Notes: generated by a model from the sequence alone, not told the origin. A DNA stretch of 64,000 nucleotides from Rheum nobile (GCA_027886185.1 WOAB01000568.1:4216001-4280000); one strand, 5' to 3'; shown: positions 1-11,836, counted from the first letter of the stretch. Made by a program: numbers and translations.

Positions 1-549
1 AAAAAGCTAAAATAGAAATCCTGGGATAGGTTGAAAACCCGAATGGGCGGCCTAGGTAATAAGCATGTGGCTTGGACTAGCATTAGGCTTGGGTAATATG
101 AGGTCAAGAGTGATGTGAGCATATGTGAGCACATCTATGAAAAAATATGAGTGGCTTGGTGAAAACCCGAAAGGGCGCCTTGGCAAAATGAGCGAAAAAG
201 AAGAAGAGTGATTTTAGGATTTCTCATTATTCTTGGCGAGGCGACATAAGAAGGGAGATAAAGAAGGATTGTCGGGTAGGTTACTCTGGGAGACATAAGG
301 AGTCATAGATGGAGGCTAGGATTAGAGGTTACTCACACTATTAGATGTCCGGGTTAAGCTTGGGGGAAGTACTCTGCTTGCCCCTTAAGCTTGTTGATTT
401 ATGGATAAGTTTGGTGCCAGGAGCTTGGCATGGGTTAGGTGACTCTTAGTTGGAGGATATGGTTCCTGAGACCTTGTGTGCTGCATTGGAGGAGTGGACT
501 TTCTTTTAGTTTACTCGAGGATGAGCAAAGGTCTAAGCATGGGGGAATT
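1..549 (+). other. Non-coding 3' region of a Ty3/gypsy retrotransposon, ending in a polypurine tract
   Basis: No long open frame is present. A phrase 'GAAAACCCGAA.GGGCG' occurs twice (about 36-52 and 161-177). The stretch ends in a purine-rich GCATGGGGGAATT tract (about 537-549) directly followed by TG. That layout, a G-rich tract before an LTR, is typical of the spacer between pol and the 3' LTR in plant Tat/Athila-type gypsy elements. The lineage is inferred from style only. The 5' part of the element lies outside the window. Confidence 0.4.
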
Positions 550-1939
550 TGGTAAGCACTACTTTATAGGGCTTAAGTAAGAGTCATTAGAGGGTTTATT
601 GGTGTCATTCGGGTAGATTTAGACACATTCATGTGTATGGCATTTGGAGGCAAAGTTTGGTGTTTTTGGAGGTGTTTGAGCTATTTTGGATATCTAGGAG
701 ACACTAGGGAAGGAAGCCACCAAGGAAAGACGCCAAAGGAGTGAAGAGACGAGTTAAGGAGCGGTGCGAGAGATTGCAAGGAAGAGCTTTGAAGAGGAGA
801 TGTTATTGGAGCCTTGCCGCACCCGTGCTGAAGACCACCGCCCCTGCGGTGGAAGAAGCAGAAACCAGACAAGATTTTGGAGTCCCACCGCACCCAGCGG
901 TGGGCACTGCCACACTTGCGGCGAGGTCGTCAGAGAAGTGGACGGAAGCCACTGGAGAACCACCGCACCCAACGGTGGGAGCCAACGCACCCGCGGTGAC
1001 GACGCGCTGAAGACTTTTCCGAGTTTTTATTTCCGAGACTTTGTTTCCAAGTTTGTTTATTTCTTTTCTTTATTTCTGAATTATTTCCTTAGTATTTAAG
1101 TTAAGTTTAAGACTCTTTTAGAGAAAAAATCCATTCTCTAACCCTAGTTGCCAGCGTTTTACATATTTTGCTCACAAACCCTATGGAGAACTAAACCTCC
1201 ATTGTTGCACTTGACAGTTTGAAGCCAACAATTGATTGGTTGTGAGTTTTCTACTCTTGTTCGTTTTCCTATCTAGTTGGATTGATTCTCTTGTACTTGA
1301 TTGATTATTGGTTCATGTTGATTTATCTAGATTGATCACCTAGGTTTATTGATATCTTCCTAATTGCTAGGACTTGTGATTCCGGGTTCGGGTTGCATAT
1401 CTAGTAGCAAGCACGATTGTTGCGTATAGGGGATCCGAGCGCTTCATCGTGAGAGAGAGTTAATTGCATGCGTATAGTAACGGGTTATTTCTATTGCATG
1501 TATCTTGTTGAATCCTTGTTTGATTGCTATTGCTTTATTGAGTCTTGAAGGTTTTCGGATTTGCTTTGGTGATAAGTACTATTAGGGCTGGTAGAACTAA
1601 TAGTTATCTATGATCGGGATATGAACAACTATAGGAATATTAAGAACTTGAGATTGATAAAATTCCGTGATCGATCTTTCTATTGTTGTGTGGATCTTTG
1701 TTAAGTGTGGCGCTTTTTCCCTTATTATTCTCAACCGTTATTTGCAAACTTGTTTACTTGCTTTGTTTACTTTGGTTACGAAAAACACAAACAAATCCCC
1801 CCCTAGTTCCTAGTCGGTGACGTGAATTACAAGAATAGATAACCTGACTCTCTGTGGGATCGACCCTGACTTGCTTGCTATACTCTGTAGTAGGTACTTT
1901 AGGATTTCTTTGATAGGCATACGACTTTTAGCCCTGTCA
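550..1939 (+). repeat. Probable LTR of the first gypsy element
   Basis: It starts with TG right after the purine tract and can be closed at a CA at 1938-1939, next to where gypsy integrase sequence begins. Inside are three GC-rich hairpins (834-980) and a U5-like stretch near 1850 ('CTGTGGGATCGACCC') of the kind seen in plant gypsy LTRs. No second copy is in the window, so the right boundary rests on the junction with the integrase fragment. Short reading frames between 681 and 1099 are judged spurious. Confidence 0.45.
834..980. repeat. Cluster of three GC-rich hairpins inside the LTR
   Basis: Three inverted repeats of the form CCACCGC-loop-GCGGTGG lie at about 835-852, 884-904 and 959-979, with 6-8 bp arms and 4-7 nt loops beginning with ACCC or CCC. 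The same motif returns in a different LTR family at 3523-3620 and 4020-4065. Confidence 0.65.
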
Positions 1940-3228
1940 GTCTTCGCCAATTGGTGATGAAGGAAGCCCATTCGTCAGCCTATTTTGTACATCCAGGCTC
2001 TAGCAAGATGTACAAGGACCTCAGAATGAAGTTCTGATGGCCCAATATGAAGTGGGATGTGGCAGAGTTTGTGGCAAAATGCTTGACTTGTCAAAAGGTC
2101 AAGATAGAACACCGAAGACCCGGTGGAGAATTGCTACCTCTTCCAGTTCCAGATTGGAAGTGGGAGGACATTGCAATGGATTTCGTCACAGGGCTGCCTA
2201 AAGTTCAAAGTCAGAAGGATGCTATATGGGTTATCGTCGACAGGCTCACGAAGAGTGCTCTCTTCGTGGCTATCAAGACAACGTGGGGAACCCAGAAGCT
2301 GTCAGAAGTATTTTTACACGAGGTTATCCGTTTGCATGGTACTCCAAAGACCATTGTATCGGATCGCGATGGCCGATTCATGTCAAGATTCTGGAAGGAA
2401 TTGCACAAGGCCATGGGAACCGAGTTAAGATTCAGTACTGCGTTTCATCCTCAAACGGATGGACAGTCTGAAAGGACCATTCATACCTTGGAAGATTTGC
2501 TAAGAGCTTGTTCACTCGATCGTCCGACTAGCTGGGAGGACAACCTGAGTCTGATTGAGTTCACATACAACAATAGTTGGCATGCTACTATCAAGATGGC
2601 TCCATTCGAGGCTTTGTACGGTCGAAAGTGCAGATCTCCGATTTGTTGGGATGAGAATGCCGACAAGATTCTGCTCGGACCAGAGCTAGTCGAAAGGACC
2701 GCCCCAGACATTGCCTTGATAAGACAAAGGATGTTGACAGCTCAGAGTCGACAAAAGTCTTACGCTGACCCGAAGCGTAGGAATGTTGAATTCAAGGTGG
2801 GTGACACAGTATTTATCAAGGTGTCACCATCCAAAGGTGTGTTCAGATTTGGTAAGCGTGGGAAGCTTAACCCTCGCTACGTGGGACCATTCGAGATCCT
2901 TGATAGGGTGGGATCTCTAGCGTACCGTTTGGCATTGCCGCCATCGACACATCCAGTGCACAACGTGTTCCACGTATCCTTGTTAAGGAAGTATGTGCCG
3001 GATGAATCTCATGTGCTGAGTTATGAAGAAATCGAGATCCAGGCAAATGACACCTACGAAGAGATACACGTGCGTATTCTCGAGCGTCGTGAGAAGAAGC
3101 TACGCAGCAAGGTGGTACCGTTGGTACGAATTTTGTGGTCCAAGTCAGGAATCGAAGAGGTTACTTGGGAGACTTGGGAAACTGAAGAGGATATACTTAG
3201 ACGCTTTCCCGAGTTGTTTTTGGCCTAG
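1940..3228 (+). pseudogene. Ty3/gypsy integrase C-terminal part with chromodomain-like tail (broken)
   Basis: The frame from about 1940 runs to a TAG at 3226-3228 but is cut by a TGA at 2035-2037 where the family has an aromatic residue before WPN. The part after the stop is a clean 393-residue ORF from 2047. It shows the end of the HHCC zinc finger (two His before the stop, CLTC after it), then the DDE core: MDFVTGLP (Asp45 of the ORF), VSDRDGRF (Asp106) and TDGQSER (Glu142). A GPF/Y-type module (YVGPFEIL) follows near residue 280, and a chromodomain-like end with VTWETWETEEDI after residue 345. This order fits a chromodomain gypsy element of Tekay/Del type. Gag, protease, RT and RNase H are absent, so the element is truncated at its 5' side. 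The reading frame is otherwise well preserved, suggesting fairly recent decay. Confidence 0.85.
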
Positions 3229-3258
3229 AATAACCAAGTTTCGGAGTCGAAACTTCTT

Positions 3259-3273
3259 TTAAGGGGGAGGTAA
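3259..3273 (+). promoter_or_regulatory. Polypurine tract before the 3' LTR
   Basis: TTAAGGGGGAGGTAA sits between the integrase stop codon and the TGTAATATCC LTR start, the expected place for plus-strand priming. Confidence 0.65.
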
Positions 3274-5445
3274 TGTAATATCCCTCATTTTATAAGAATA
3301 TTTTGGAATTTTTCCAACTCTTGTATTACAAGTCGGATTAATTTTAGAGAGGTTCGGACATTCTGTAAATTGTTTGATCTTTGTAATATTTTTCTGGGTA
3401 ATAAAAAATACAGTTGACGTATGTTCAAGGTTAAATAGTCATTCGTGTACGAATATATTTAACCCGGGGTTAAGATATTTAACCCAAGAAATTAAAACGG
3501 ACAAGAGGGTGAAAAATGGCCTTGACCGCACCCCGCGGTCAAGTGGCCGCACCCGCGGCGTAAGCCAAACAGATGAGTCGGTAGCTGGGCGCCACCGCAC
3601 CCTGACGCACCCCGCGGTGGGATATTTTTTCTTCTGCAACGTTATCCTCTTCCCCTGCAAGTGGTGCCGGTTGTCTGGCCTAGCCTCGCCTAGCTCCCTT
3701 GATGGTCTCCTGCTTGTTCCCTGCTGGGGGAGCTCTTGGTTGGCTATAAAAGGGGTCGACATCAGAAGGGGAAGAAGCGTCGTCTTTCTCCTCTGTCTTT
3801 CTCCTCTGTTTTTCTCCTCTGAAATCTCCATTGAAGCACCAAGCTCTTGAGCTTTGTTGGGAAGGTGTTCGAATCCCTTTGAGTGTTGGAAAGAGGTACT
3901 CCTAAGTGGTATTCAAGCCTAAGGTGTTGAGAAAACAAACCTAGAACGAATCAAAGTCGAAACGAAGTGATTGGGTGAGTTTTCTCCATTAAAACGTTGT
4001 CGTGAGCTCGCCACTGTAACCCCACCGCACCCGCGGCAAGCTTCCCACCGCACCCGCGGCGAGCCTTGTCCGAGTGTGTGTTCTTAGGTGTTTGGCTTTG
4101 AGCGAGGCTTGATTCCTTTGATTCTTTTCCTATTCTTTTAGATTCAATTATGTAGATATTGAATCTAACTTAGAGTCTCGTTATGGATCATTCCATAGGG
4201 ATTTATTATCCAGGATATGTCCCAGTTTCAGACTCAGGAACCCGACGTTTCTAAGCTTTGTTCGAGCTCGTCTAATCTAAGGCAAGTGGCGGTTCACTCT
4301 TGCTCATCATTCCATATTTCAATTAATTATCAATTGTTTAGTTGTTAATTAATTTGGGATGATTTACTGATTTATTGTTCGTTGGGAACAGTTTTGTTAA
4401 TAATTGATTAAAAGATGATATTATACTAGGTTGTATATCTGCTAGAACAACGCTAGTATAAATATATGTTTATGATGTTGGCCATGTTGGCTTTGATGTG
4501 GACTATTACTGTGTTGAACTGTTTGTTAGCACGAGTATTCGTAGGAATGCTTGGACTTTACGAGGTCCATTCGTTTCTTTATAACTTGGCAAATAACAGG
4601 GCGATCAAGACCCTATGCCAAACTTTCTGGTCATGACCAACCGTGATGTGGATATAGAGGCTTGGACTCTACGATGTGGATATAAAAGCTTATAACGTGA
4701 TGTGAGTTTTGGAATTAAATAAGATAAGTGCCGTTAGTCGCACATAATTAATATACCTTCGGCGAGTAGAGCAGCTAGGAAAGCCCGTCTTAACTTTTTA
4801 ATCGCTCGTATGCGATACTGTGATTCTGTGATTATTAATGTTCCCCAACATTTGTCATATTTCCGATAAGACTCAATTCATTGGAGTCTTCTTTTGGGAC
4901 TGATTGCTGTGAGATTCGGTCTCCAGAATCTTCTCTTAATCATGCCTTTTCATGTATTCTAGTAGAGTATGGTGGTTGACTATCGTACTCGACTGTTATT
5001 CGAGGGACGACGAGTCTAACCTAATACGTCTACTTCGAACCACTCTGCTTTGTACCCTTGCATAGTCTTTCATTAGACTAACCAACCGTAATTGTTCTCT
5101 GCATGGTTGGCTGGTGTCATCCGTTCGATTCGGCACATCAGATAAATTGCGGATCCGAGAAGGCTAGAACGACTATAAAGACAAACGATGTTTTTTGTTG
5201 TTATTTTAAGACTTCCGCTGTGTTAATGATGTTTTGTATTTAAGACTTTCACTGTAATAATTCTGATAATGTATTTGGAATTATGCTGTAATTCCGAGAC
5301 TTGGTTTTAATGGAAGTTATGATATGTTTCATCATAACTGTGGTTTAATGATTTATATCAACTGGAAAAGCTTTGGGTGACATCGGACAGTACGTTTGAG
5401 GTCACTGGCGGTAATACTTTCAAGAGTTTATTTGGAGGTGTTACA
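3274..5445 (+). repeat. 3' LTR of the Tekay-like element (LTR A, about 2.17 kb)
   Basis: It begins TGTAATATCC and ends GGTGTTACA. The ends match the boundaries of a second related LTR that ends at 11836. A TATA box (GGCTATAAAAGGG) lies at about 3742-3753, with a CT-rich initiation zone after it. GC-rich hairpins occur around 3523-3620 and 4020-4065. Short reading frames inside (such as 3374-3850) overlap the promoter and are not credible genes. Confidence 0.75.
3744..3751 (+). promoter_or_regulatory. TATA box of LTR A
   Basis: TATAAAAG sits about 470 bp into the LTR, followed by a pyrimidine-rich TCTTTCTCCTCTG repeat near 3783-3820 that could hold the transcription start. It is the canonical promoter position for an LTR U3/R border. 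Confidence 0.55.
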
Positions 5446-5955
5446 CCATCCACCGCGACCGCAGACGGGCAGAGACCCGTGGCCCCGACTGGGCGCAAAA
5501 CTGCGGGCGCGGTTTTGCCCAGCAAGGCCGCGATCGCGGCTATGCCATCCGCGACCGCGGCACTGACTTTGTTCCTTCGTTTCGCTTCGTCGTTTCGTAT
5601 CGTATCTAACTTAGGTTTTTGTCTTATAACTCATCGTCGTCGTAGGAAACCGTGCTCAAGTGCAAGTTTCCAGATCTCGGAACCCGATCTCTCGTTCGTC
5701 TAGAGTAAGGCAAGTGGCGGTTCGCTCTTGCTCATTATTCCATGTTTCCCTTGATTATCAATTTTTTTACTGTTAATTAAGATGGGATAAAGTTGTTGTT
5801 TCATGTTTGGGAACAGATTTGATAAAACGATGTGTTAAAATATGACTTTTTAATAGGTTGTATATATTGCTAGAAACAACGCTATTATATAGTTTTATAT
5901 GATATTACTGTAATGGATTTTGGTATGGATTTATATGTGAACTTAAATGCTAGAT
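5446..5955 (+). repeat. LTR B, left part (5'-truncated gypsy LTR)
   Basis: The stretch resembles the second half of LTR A: both carry AGGCAAGTGGCGGTTC followed by CTCTTGCTCAT and later GGTTGTATAT. It abuts the end of LTR A with no U3 of its own. It includes the 14-bp palindrome GCCGCGATCGCGGC near 5528. It is interrupted at 5956 by the chromovirus insertion and resumes at 10698. Confidence 0.65.
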
Positions 5956-6762
5956 TGATGCGACTCTGCCCTCCATGGCGGCCATAGAAGAAGAAGCCAT
6001 GACCGTGAGCTCAGAAGGGCCAAGTACGAACACCGCGATCTTCCTCCCACTACTCGCATCGAGTACAGAGACCGCGATCTTTGTCATACTTCTCGCATCT
6101 GGTACATAGACTGCGATCTCCTTCAAGCGTCTCCAGCCAAGGCCAGGGATCGCGTTCTATCTCAAGATCCTCGCCTCCAGCCCAGTCCAGAGATCGCGTT
6201 CTATCTCAAGATCCTCGCCATCATCATTGAACGCGTTCTTTGAATTGTTTTGTATTTATTGAACATAATTATTTTCAGTGTTTTCTTTTGGGTGTATGTT
6301 CCACGCGTGTCGCGTGGGCCATCCCATTAAGAGAGACTCGGCCCATCCGAGTCCCGCTATCTCCTATACAATGTCATCTCGACCTTCTGTACTAGGTTAC
6401 GTCTAATTTTGAATCAAAGCTTAAGTTGAGAGCCTACCGCCTCCTTCCTTTGATTGGACGTCAAACACCTCTGTCTTCTCATCTCCTTCACTCCGCCGCC
6501 GATGCTACAGCATCCACTCGATCTCCATCGAGTTTATCCAACTCCGCTGCCAACGCTACAGCCACTCACTCGATCTTCTCGAGTCTATCCCCTCCGCTGC
6601 CGACGCTACGGCTTCGCTCATCTTTCGAGCCACCATCAACATCGCGTTCGCCCACTCATGCGATGCCCCAAACACCGCGTTCCACTCATCCAACCACAGA
6701 AACCACCCGCGTGACTTCCCACCAAGATCATCGATCCGGCATTCACAAGCAGGAACGCATCA
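5956..6762 (+). repeat. 5' LTR of the chromovirus-like element
   Basis: 807 bp, TGATGCG...CGCATCA. The TATA region that reads CTATAAAAGG in the 3' LTR (about 10300) is CTATACAATG here (about 6364), so this promoter copy is damaged. Confidence 0.9.
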
Positions 6763-6764
6763 AC

Positions 6765-6777
6765 TGGCATCAGAGCC
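6765..6777 (+). promoter_or_regulatory. Primer binding site, tRNA-iMet type
   Basis: TGGCATCAGAGCC begins two bases after the 5' LTR. It matches the usual plant initiator-Met PBS (TGGTATCAGAGC) with one substitution. Confidence 0.75.
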
Positions 6778-7866
6778 TTTGATCTTGTAAGTCGCTTGTC
6801 AAGTTGTCATTTGTTCACAATTTTTTTTTCTCCCCCATCATCCTTGCATCCGCGTTAGTCACAACTTTTTTTCCTTCAAACACGTGCTAGTCCTTTCGGT
6901 TTCTACAAGAGAATCTCTTGGCCGATAATTGCTTGATCCCCTCGCGAAATTAAGTGTGATTTGCTCGCGTGAAATCTTCTGAAATTAATTGCTTAATTGA
7001 TTCCGTGAATTTCGCATACCATAAATGCCATATCTTCTTGTTGATTGACCGCCATAAATCTGAATATTCTTCTCTCTCCTATCGCGTCAATCTCGCGATT
7101 TCTTTCTATATTAGTTACTTAGCTGATTTTATTTTATTTCATTTAATTCTTATCCGATCTTCAATCAAAAGTCAAAACAAGATCTCGGATTTGAATTTCA
7201 AATTAAAAAAAAAAGTCAAAGTCGCATTTAAAAAAAAAAGAACGCAACTATTTTTTTTTTTAAAAAAAAAAAAAGAAGGAAAGCCAAAATAAGGCAACCT
7301 TCTTTCCCCCTCTCAGCTAGGCTCATCTTCTTCATCTCTCCACCGTCTAGGTTAACACCTTGAAGGTTGGTTCTTGTGTGTTTGTGTTGTTTACGTAAGA
7401 GGTTAAGACTTTATTCAATTGGTTTCGTTTGGATTTGTGCTTGCATATCACACTTGTTTTGCTTGCCTTAAGCCGCCCTCACGGCCAAAAGAACGCGCCC
7501 TCCTACGTGAACACTTGTTACTTGCTCATTGCTTGCTTGATCTTTGGGTGTGTTGTCTTTTATTCGTTTTTACTCGCGATGTTTGGTTACATTGTCTTAG
7601 GAAATGAGAACGCGCCAAACCCACCCTTGGTGCCATAACAAGATCAATAAAATGAAGCCCCCAGTCTGGAGCTCTCCGCGCCACAATGCGAGATACAGGA
7701 GTTATGGTGCCAAGTTGCTCAACTCCAAGCCATACAGGAGTTACGGCACCAAGTTCAACGCGATGAACCACCCTCCACGCCGTGAGACAACAGATCGCGC
7801 CATAACGCGCGACAAGCTACTACACCGCGACGCCCAAGTGGACACCCACGGCGCGAAGAACATCGC
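6778..7866 (+). other. Leader and degenerate 5' gag region of the chromovirus-like element
   Basis: It contains A- and T-rich homopolymers (7203-7275) and no convincing coding frame. From about 7600 the sequence becomes rich in CGCG and shows a short repeated phrase (ATACAGGAGTTA.G at 7694 and 7734), probably decayed gag. Confidence 0.4.
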
Positions 7867-9264
7867 GTGAGGACACTTGCCACAACACCCATCACGTTCG
7901 ACGTCTGTGACCACCTTGGCCACCAGAGTGCGCGCACACCGCGCTATGACTCCTATGGCTATGGCTACACGACGCCAACAATCCATCATGCCTTTGAGGA
8001 GTTTGACGATGAGGAATTTGAGGACTCAGGTATGATCAATTTCGGCTCTTATCACCCTTATCTTGGTGATCCTTTTGAATTGCAGGATCGACCTGCGGAC
8101 TGGATTCCGCCACCGCGGCTCCAGGTCTAACCCAACCAGTCATTCTAGAGAAACATGGAACACGCGGCCCGTGCCGAGAAGGAAGGACGCACGACTATCG
8201 TCAACGCGGCGAGGGAGATGCTCAGCCGCGACAGCGACGCCGCGCCGATTCCAACGCGCACCAACCAGCTCTGATCGTGCACCGCTACCAACGCCATGAA
8301 GTAGAGGTGCCCCACCAACTCAACCGCCACAGGCACTCATCTTGGCAACATCAAGGCCAACACAGGTATGATCCCAACACTAGTCCCTCCCTTACTACTG
8401 ATGTGCGTGTTCCAGTCTCAGGATCCACCGCGTACAACCAAGGCCAGGACGCCAAAATTGCGACGCCCACTTCCACGGCGTCTCGCACGACCGCGCCAAA
8501 AGCCCCGGCCCAGGGCAATGACCCCGCACATGACAATAAATGCATCAAGTGTGGAGGACACGGTCACTACCAAAGGGATTGTACAAAAAAGAAGCAGGTC
8601 CTCTTCTCCACTTTTGCCGCGGAAGACAAGTCTTATGAGGAGGAGACCCTGCTTGAGACAATTGAAGGATTCAACGACGACACCGAGGAGGCCGACACGT
8701 GTGAGGCTACCATGCTCCATGCAGGCACATCATTGAGCCTCGTCACGCGGCGCATTCTAACCGTCAAGGAAGGCAACCTTGTCGACCAGCGCGAGAATCT
8801 CTCCCACACGCGTTGCTTGGTTAATACCGCATCGATATGTGTCATCATCGATGGTGGCAGCTGTATAAACATCAACAATGAGAAGGTGGTCAACCCTCTC
8901 AGCCTGCCAACCATACTTTACCCACAACCATATGACCTACAACTCTACAAGGGATATCTTCAAGCTTAGGTAACACTGTCTCACGGCAGTGTCTTATACC
9001 CTTTTCCATTGGTCGCTACCATGACCCCATTTTATGTGATGTGATTGCAATGGACGCCACCCCTCTCTTGCTTGGGCGTCCATGTCAGTCCGATCGTCGC
9101 GTACTTTACGATGGGTATCTAAACACCTATGTGTTTACCTACCACGGGAAGCGCGTGACTTTCTTACCTATGTCTCTCCATGAGATTTTACAAGATCAGG
9201 TCGAGTGTGATCGAGAAAAGACCATGGAAGTAGAAAAGCCCGCGTCAAGATCAACGCGACGCTA
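7867..9264 (+). pseudogene. gag-protease remnant of the chromovirus-like element
   Basis: The best part is a 230-residue frame at 8277-8969. It contains a CCHC zinc knuckle (CIKCGGHGHYQRDC, residues 89-102), then an acidic stretch, then a retroviral aspartic-protease-like core CVIIDGGSC (Asp192). The protease reading continues after a frameshift in 9041-9264, with the conserved phrase MDATPLLLGRP. The zinc knuckle binds packaged RNA and the protease would process the polyprotein. Two or more frame changes and no intact start mean no full protein can be made. The order (knuckle, IDGGSC, LLGRP) is that of plant chromovirus polyproteins. Confidence 0.7.
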
Positions 9265-9551
9265 ATCAGATCCTGGAGATGCTTCCAACACCGCAGATCC
9301 AAGTAGCCGGACAACGCGTTCTTCCAAAGGGCACGAAGTCGTTTGCAACGACCAAGTGCCCAAGGCGCGATCTAGAGGCCAGGACGGTGCAAAGACCGCG
9401 TTAAAAGGAACCTTAGAGCACAGCTTGCTTCTTGGCCCTCCTCGCGACCTCCATGCTACCTTGCACGGCAACGCCATGTTTCCTGTTGGTGCCAACGCAT
9501 TGCACTCCAGAGACCCCATGAGGGAAGCTTTGCCAGAAACGCCTCCCCAAG

Positions 9552-9890
9552 CTCAACCACCCTTGTATGGAATTCAACACACAATCGACTGGATGACTGT
9601 TGCCTCTCTGCACAAACGTGGCCGCCGTCGATTTGTGTTCGACACCGGAGACCTCCATTGGGTGCACTTGCAAAATGACTGATTCCAATCATGGCGCAAG
9701 CACCAGTTGGCTCCACGAGGAGAGGGGCCATTCCGCGGCATGAACGCCATTCAAGATACAGCTTACCAGATTGAGCTACCCAGAGACTATGACGTCTATG
9801 CGACCTCCGACGTCACGGATTTGGACGAATATGTGGAGCACAAGCTTGATATGGGTGAAGCAGGGACGCTTCACAACCAAGTGGGGGAGG
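9552..9890 (+). pseudogene. Integrase C-terminal fragment after a large internal deletion
   Basis: The frame reads GDLHWVHLQND, a stop codon, then LAPRGEGPFRGMNAIQDTAY and ATSDVTDLDEY. These match the module after the DDE core of chromoviral integrases: the 'GD.VWVH' phrase, then 'RGDGPF' and '.A.F.V.DL'. Everything from the end of protease to here (RT, RNase H, integrase core) is missing. Confidence 0.7.
9879..9890 (+). promoter_or_regulatory. Polypurine tract of the chromovirus-like element
   Basis: AAGTGGGGGAGG ends directly before the 3' LTR TG. Confidence 0.8.
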
Positions 9891-10697
9891 TGATGTGACC
9901 TTGCCCTCCATGGCGGCCATAGAAGAAGAAGCCATGACCGTGAGCTCAGAAGGGCCAAGTACGAAGACCGCGATCTTCCTCCCATTACTCGCATCGAGTA
10001 TAGAGACCACAATCTTTGTCATACTTATCGCATCTAGTACAGAGATCGTGATCTCCTTCAAGCATCTCCAGCCAAGGCCAGGGATCACGTTCTATCTTAA
10101 GATCCTCGCCTCCAGCCCAGTGCAGAGATTGCGTTCTATCTCAAGATCCTCGCCATCATCATTGAACACGTTCTTTGAATTGTTTTGTATTTATTGAACA
10201 AAATTATATTCAGTGTTTTCTTTTGGGTGTGTATTCCACGCGTGTCGCGTGGGCCAGCCCATTAAGCGAGACTTGGCCCATCCGAGTCCTGCTATCTCCT
10301 ATAAAAGGTCATCTCGACCTTCTGTACTAGGTTGAGTCTAATTTTGAATCAAAGCTTAAGTTGAGAGCCTATCGCCTCCTTCCTTTGATTGGACATTAAA
10401 CACCTCTGTCTTCTCATCTCCTTCACTCCGCCGCCGACGCTACAGCATCCACTCGATCTCCATTGAGTTTATCCAACTCCGCTGCCGACGCTACGGCCAC
10501 TCACTCGATCTTCTCGGGTCTATCCTCTTCGTTGCCGATGCTATGGCTTCGCTCATCTTTCGAGCCACCATCAACATCGCGTTCGCCCACTCACGCGATG
10601 CCCCAAACACCGCGTTCCACTCATCCAACCACAGAAGCCACCCGTGCGACTTCCCACCAAGATCATCGATCCGACATTTACAAGTAGGAACGCATCA
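9891..10697 (+). repeat. 3' LTR of the chromovirus-like element
   Basis: 807 bp, TGATGTG...CGCATCA. Its TATA box CTATAAAAGG (about 10299-10308) is intact, followed by a short inverted repeat AGGTC..GACCT. The TAGAT target duplication follows. Confidence 0.9.
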
Positions 10698-11836
10698 TAG
10701 ATTAGCACGAGTATTCGTAAGAACGCTAATTCCTTACGAGGTTTAGTCGTTTCTTTATAACTATGCGTTAGGAGGATTATTTCCCTAATGCTTTTGGTCA
10801 TGACCTACCCCTATCCGAATATAGGTGGTGGTGCACTTAGCTAGTGCCAATCTTTGGGATTTATTCCCATTCTATATCTCATTGCGAGATCTGTTGTGGA
10901 AATTTAAAGCTTCAACGTAAAAGTGCGTTTTTGAAATTAAATAAGATAAGTGCCGTTTTGCACATAATTAATATACCCTCGGGCAAGGAGTACAACGTAG
11001 AAACCGCCCAGACTCTTGTTAGAGTAAGTCTTCTTTCAAATCTGGATTCGCATTGCGCGGTGAGGTTGGTCGTAGACCTAAATAATCAAGGTCGTTTTTA
11101 AACTTGTATGAAAACTTAACGTTCCCAAACAATTCTTCATATGTTCCTATACGACTCAATCCCTTTGGAGTCTTCTTTTCATACGTTTCCCATAAGACTC
11201 AATTCCTTTGGAGTCTTCTTTTCAATGCATATCTGCTTCTATCATTCCGTGAAAGTTTCGGGTTATGTATCGTTCCTTTGGTTATTATTCAAGGGACAAT
11301 GATAGTAAATGGTTACGATCACTAGAACCATTTTGTTTGTACCCTTGCATAGTCTTTCATTAGACTAACCAACCGGGTTTTATTCCTTGCATGGTTGGCT
11401 GGTGTCATCCGTTCTATACGGCACATCAGTGGTATTCCCTGGCGATTTGAGGTAACCAATCGAAGAGAAGGCTTGCAGATGAAGTTTGCATTTTAAGAAG
11501 TAATATTTCCAAGGCGTATGTGTTTAATTTGAAATAAATGTAGTACGTAGTCATGTAATTAGGACTACTTTAAAATAGTCTTCCGATGTAATTTAAAAGT
11601 CTTCCGTTCTCATTATTCTTGTTGTAAAACCATCCTTCTCATTTGACGAGAGGAATCTTAATAAAAGGTTGAGTTTCATTCATTTAAAAAGTCTTCCGCT
11701 GTTTATTCGTTCGTTATTTAATATTTGTGTACTTAGTTAAGCTTAATTGTTCCGATTAAAGCCTAGGTTACTTTGGACATTAACGTCTGAGGTCACTGGC
11801 GTGTGGCACTACCGACATAAGTTGGGGGGTGTTACA
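10698..11836 (+). repeat. LTR B, right part
   Basis: It resumes LTR B after the insertion and ends in GGGTGTTACA like LTR A. It shares with LTR A the phrases GCACGAGTATTCGTA, GTACCCTTGCATAGTC and GGTTGGCTGGTGTCATCCG, with substitutions and indels throughout, so A and B are related but not recent copies. Confidence 0.7.

Larger units (their letters stand above)
5956..10697 (+). mobile_element. Complete non-autonomous chromovirus-like LTR retrotransposon (4,742 bp)
   Basis: It is bounded by a perfect 5-bp target duplication TAGAT (5951-5955 and 10698-10702). LTRs are 5956-6762 and 9891-10697, both exactly 807 bp, starting TGATG(C/T)G and ending CGCATCA. It has an initiator-Met-type primer binding site and a purine tract. 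The interior keeps a gag zinc knuckle, a protease-like box and the tail of integrase, but RT, RNase H and the integrase core are missing, so it could move only with help. By eye the first ~240 bp of the LTRs differ at about 19 positions, many of them transitions at CG sites, so it is not a recent insertion. Confidence 0.9.

Noticed and set aside
681..1099. Several short frames near the first LTR
   Set aside because: They overlap one another on both strands across the GC hairpins and have no family features.
3374..3850. 158-codon frame in LTR A
   Set aside because: It runs across the LTR promoter and TATA box, and an equally long antisense frame exists. It is a non-coding LTR.
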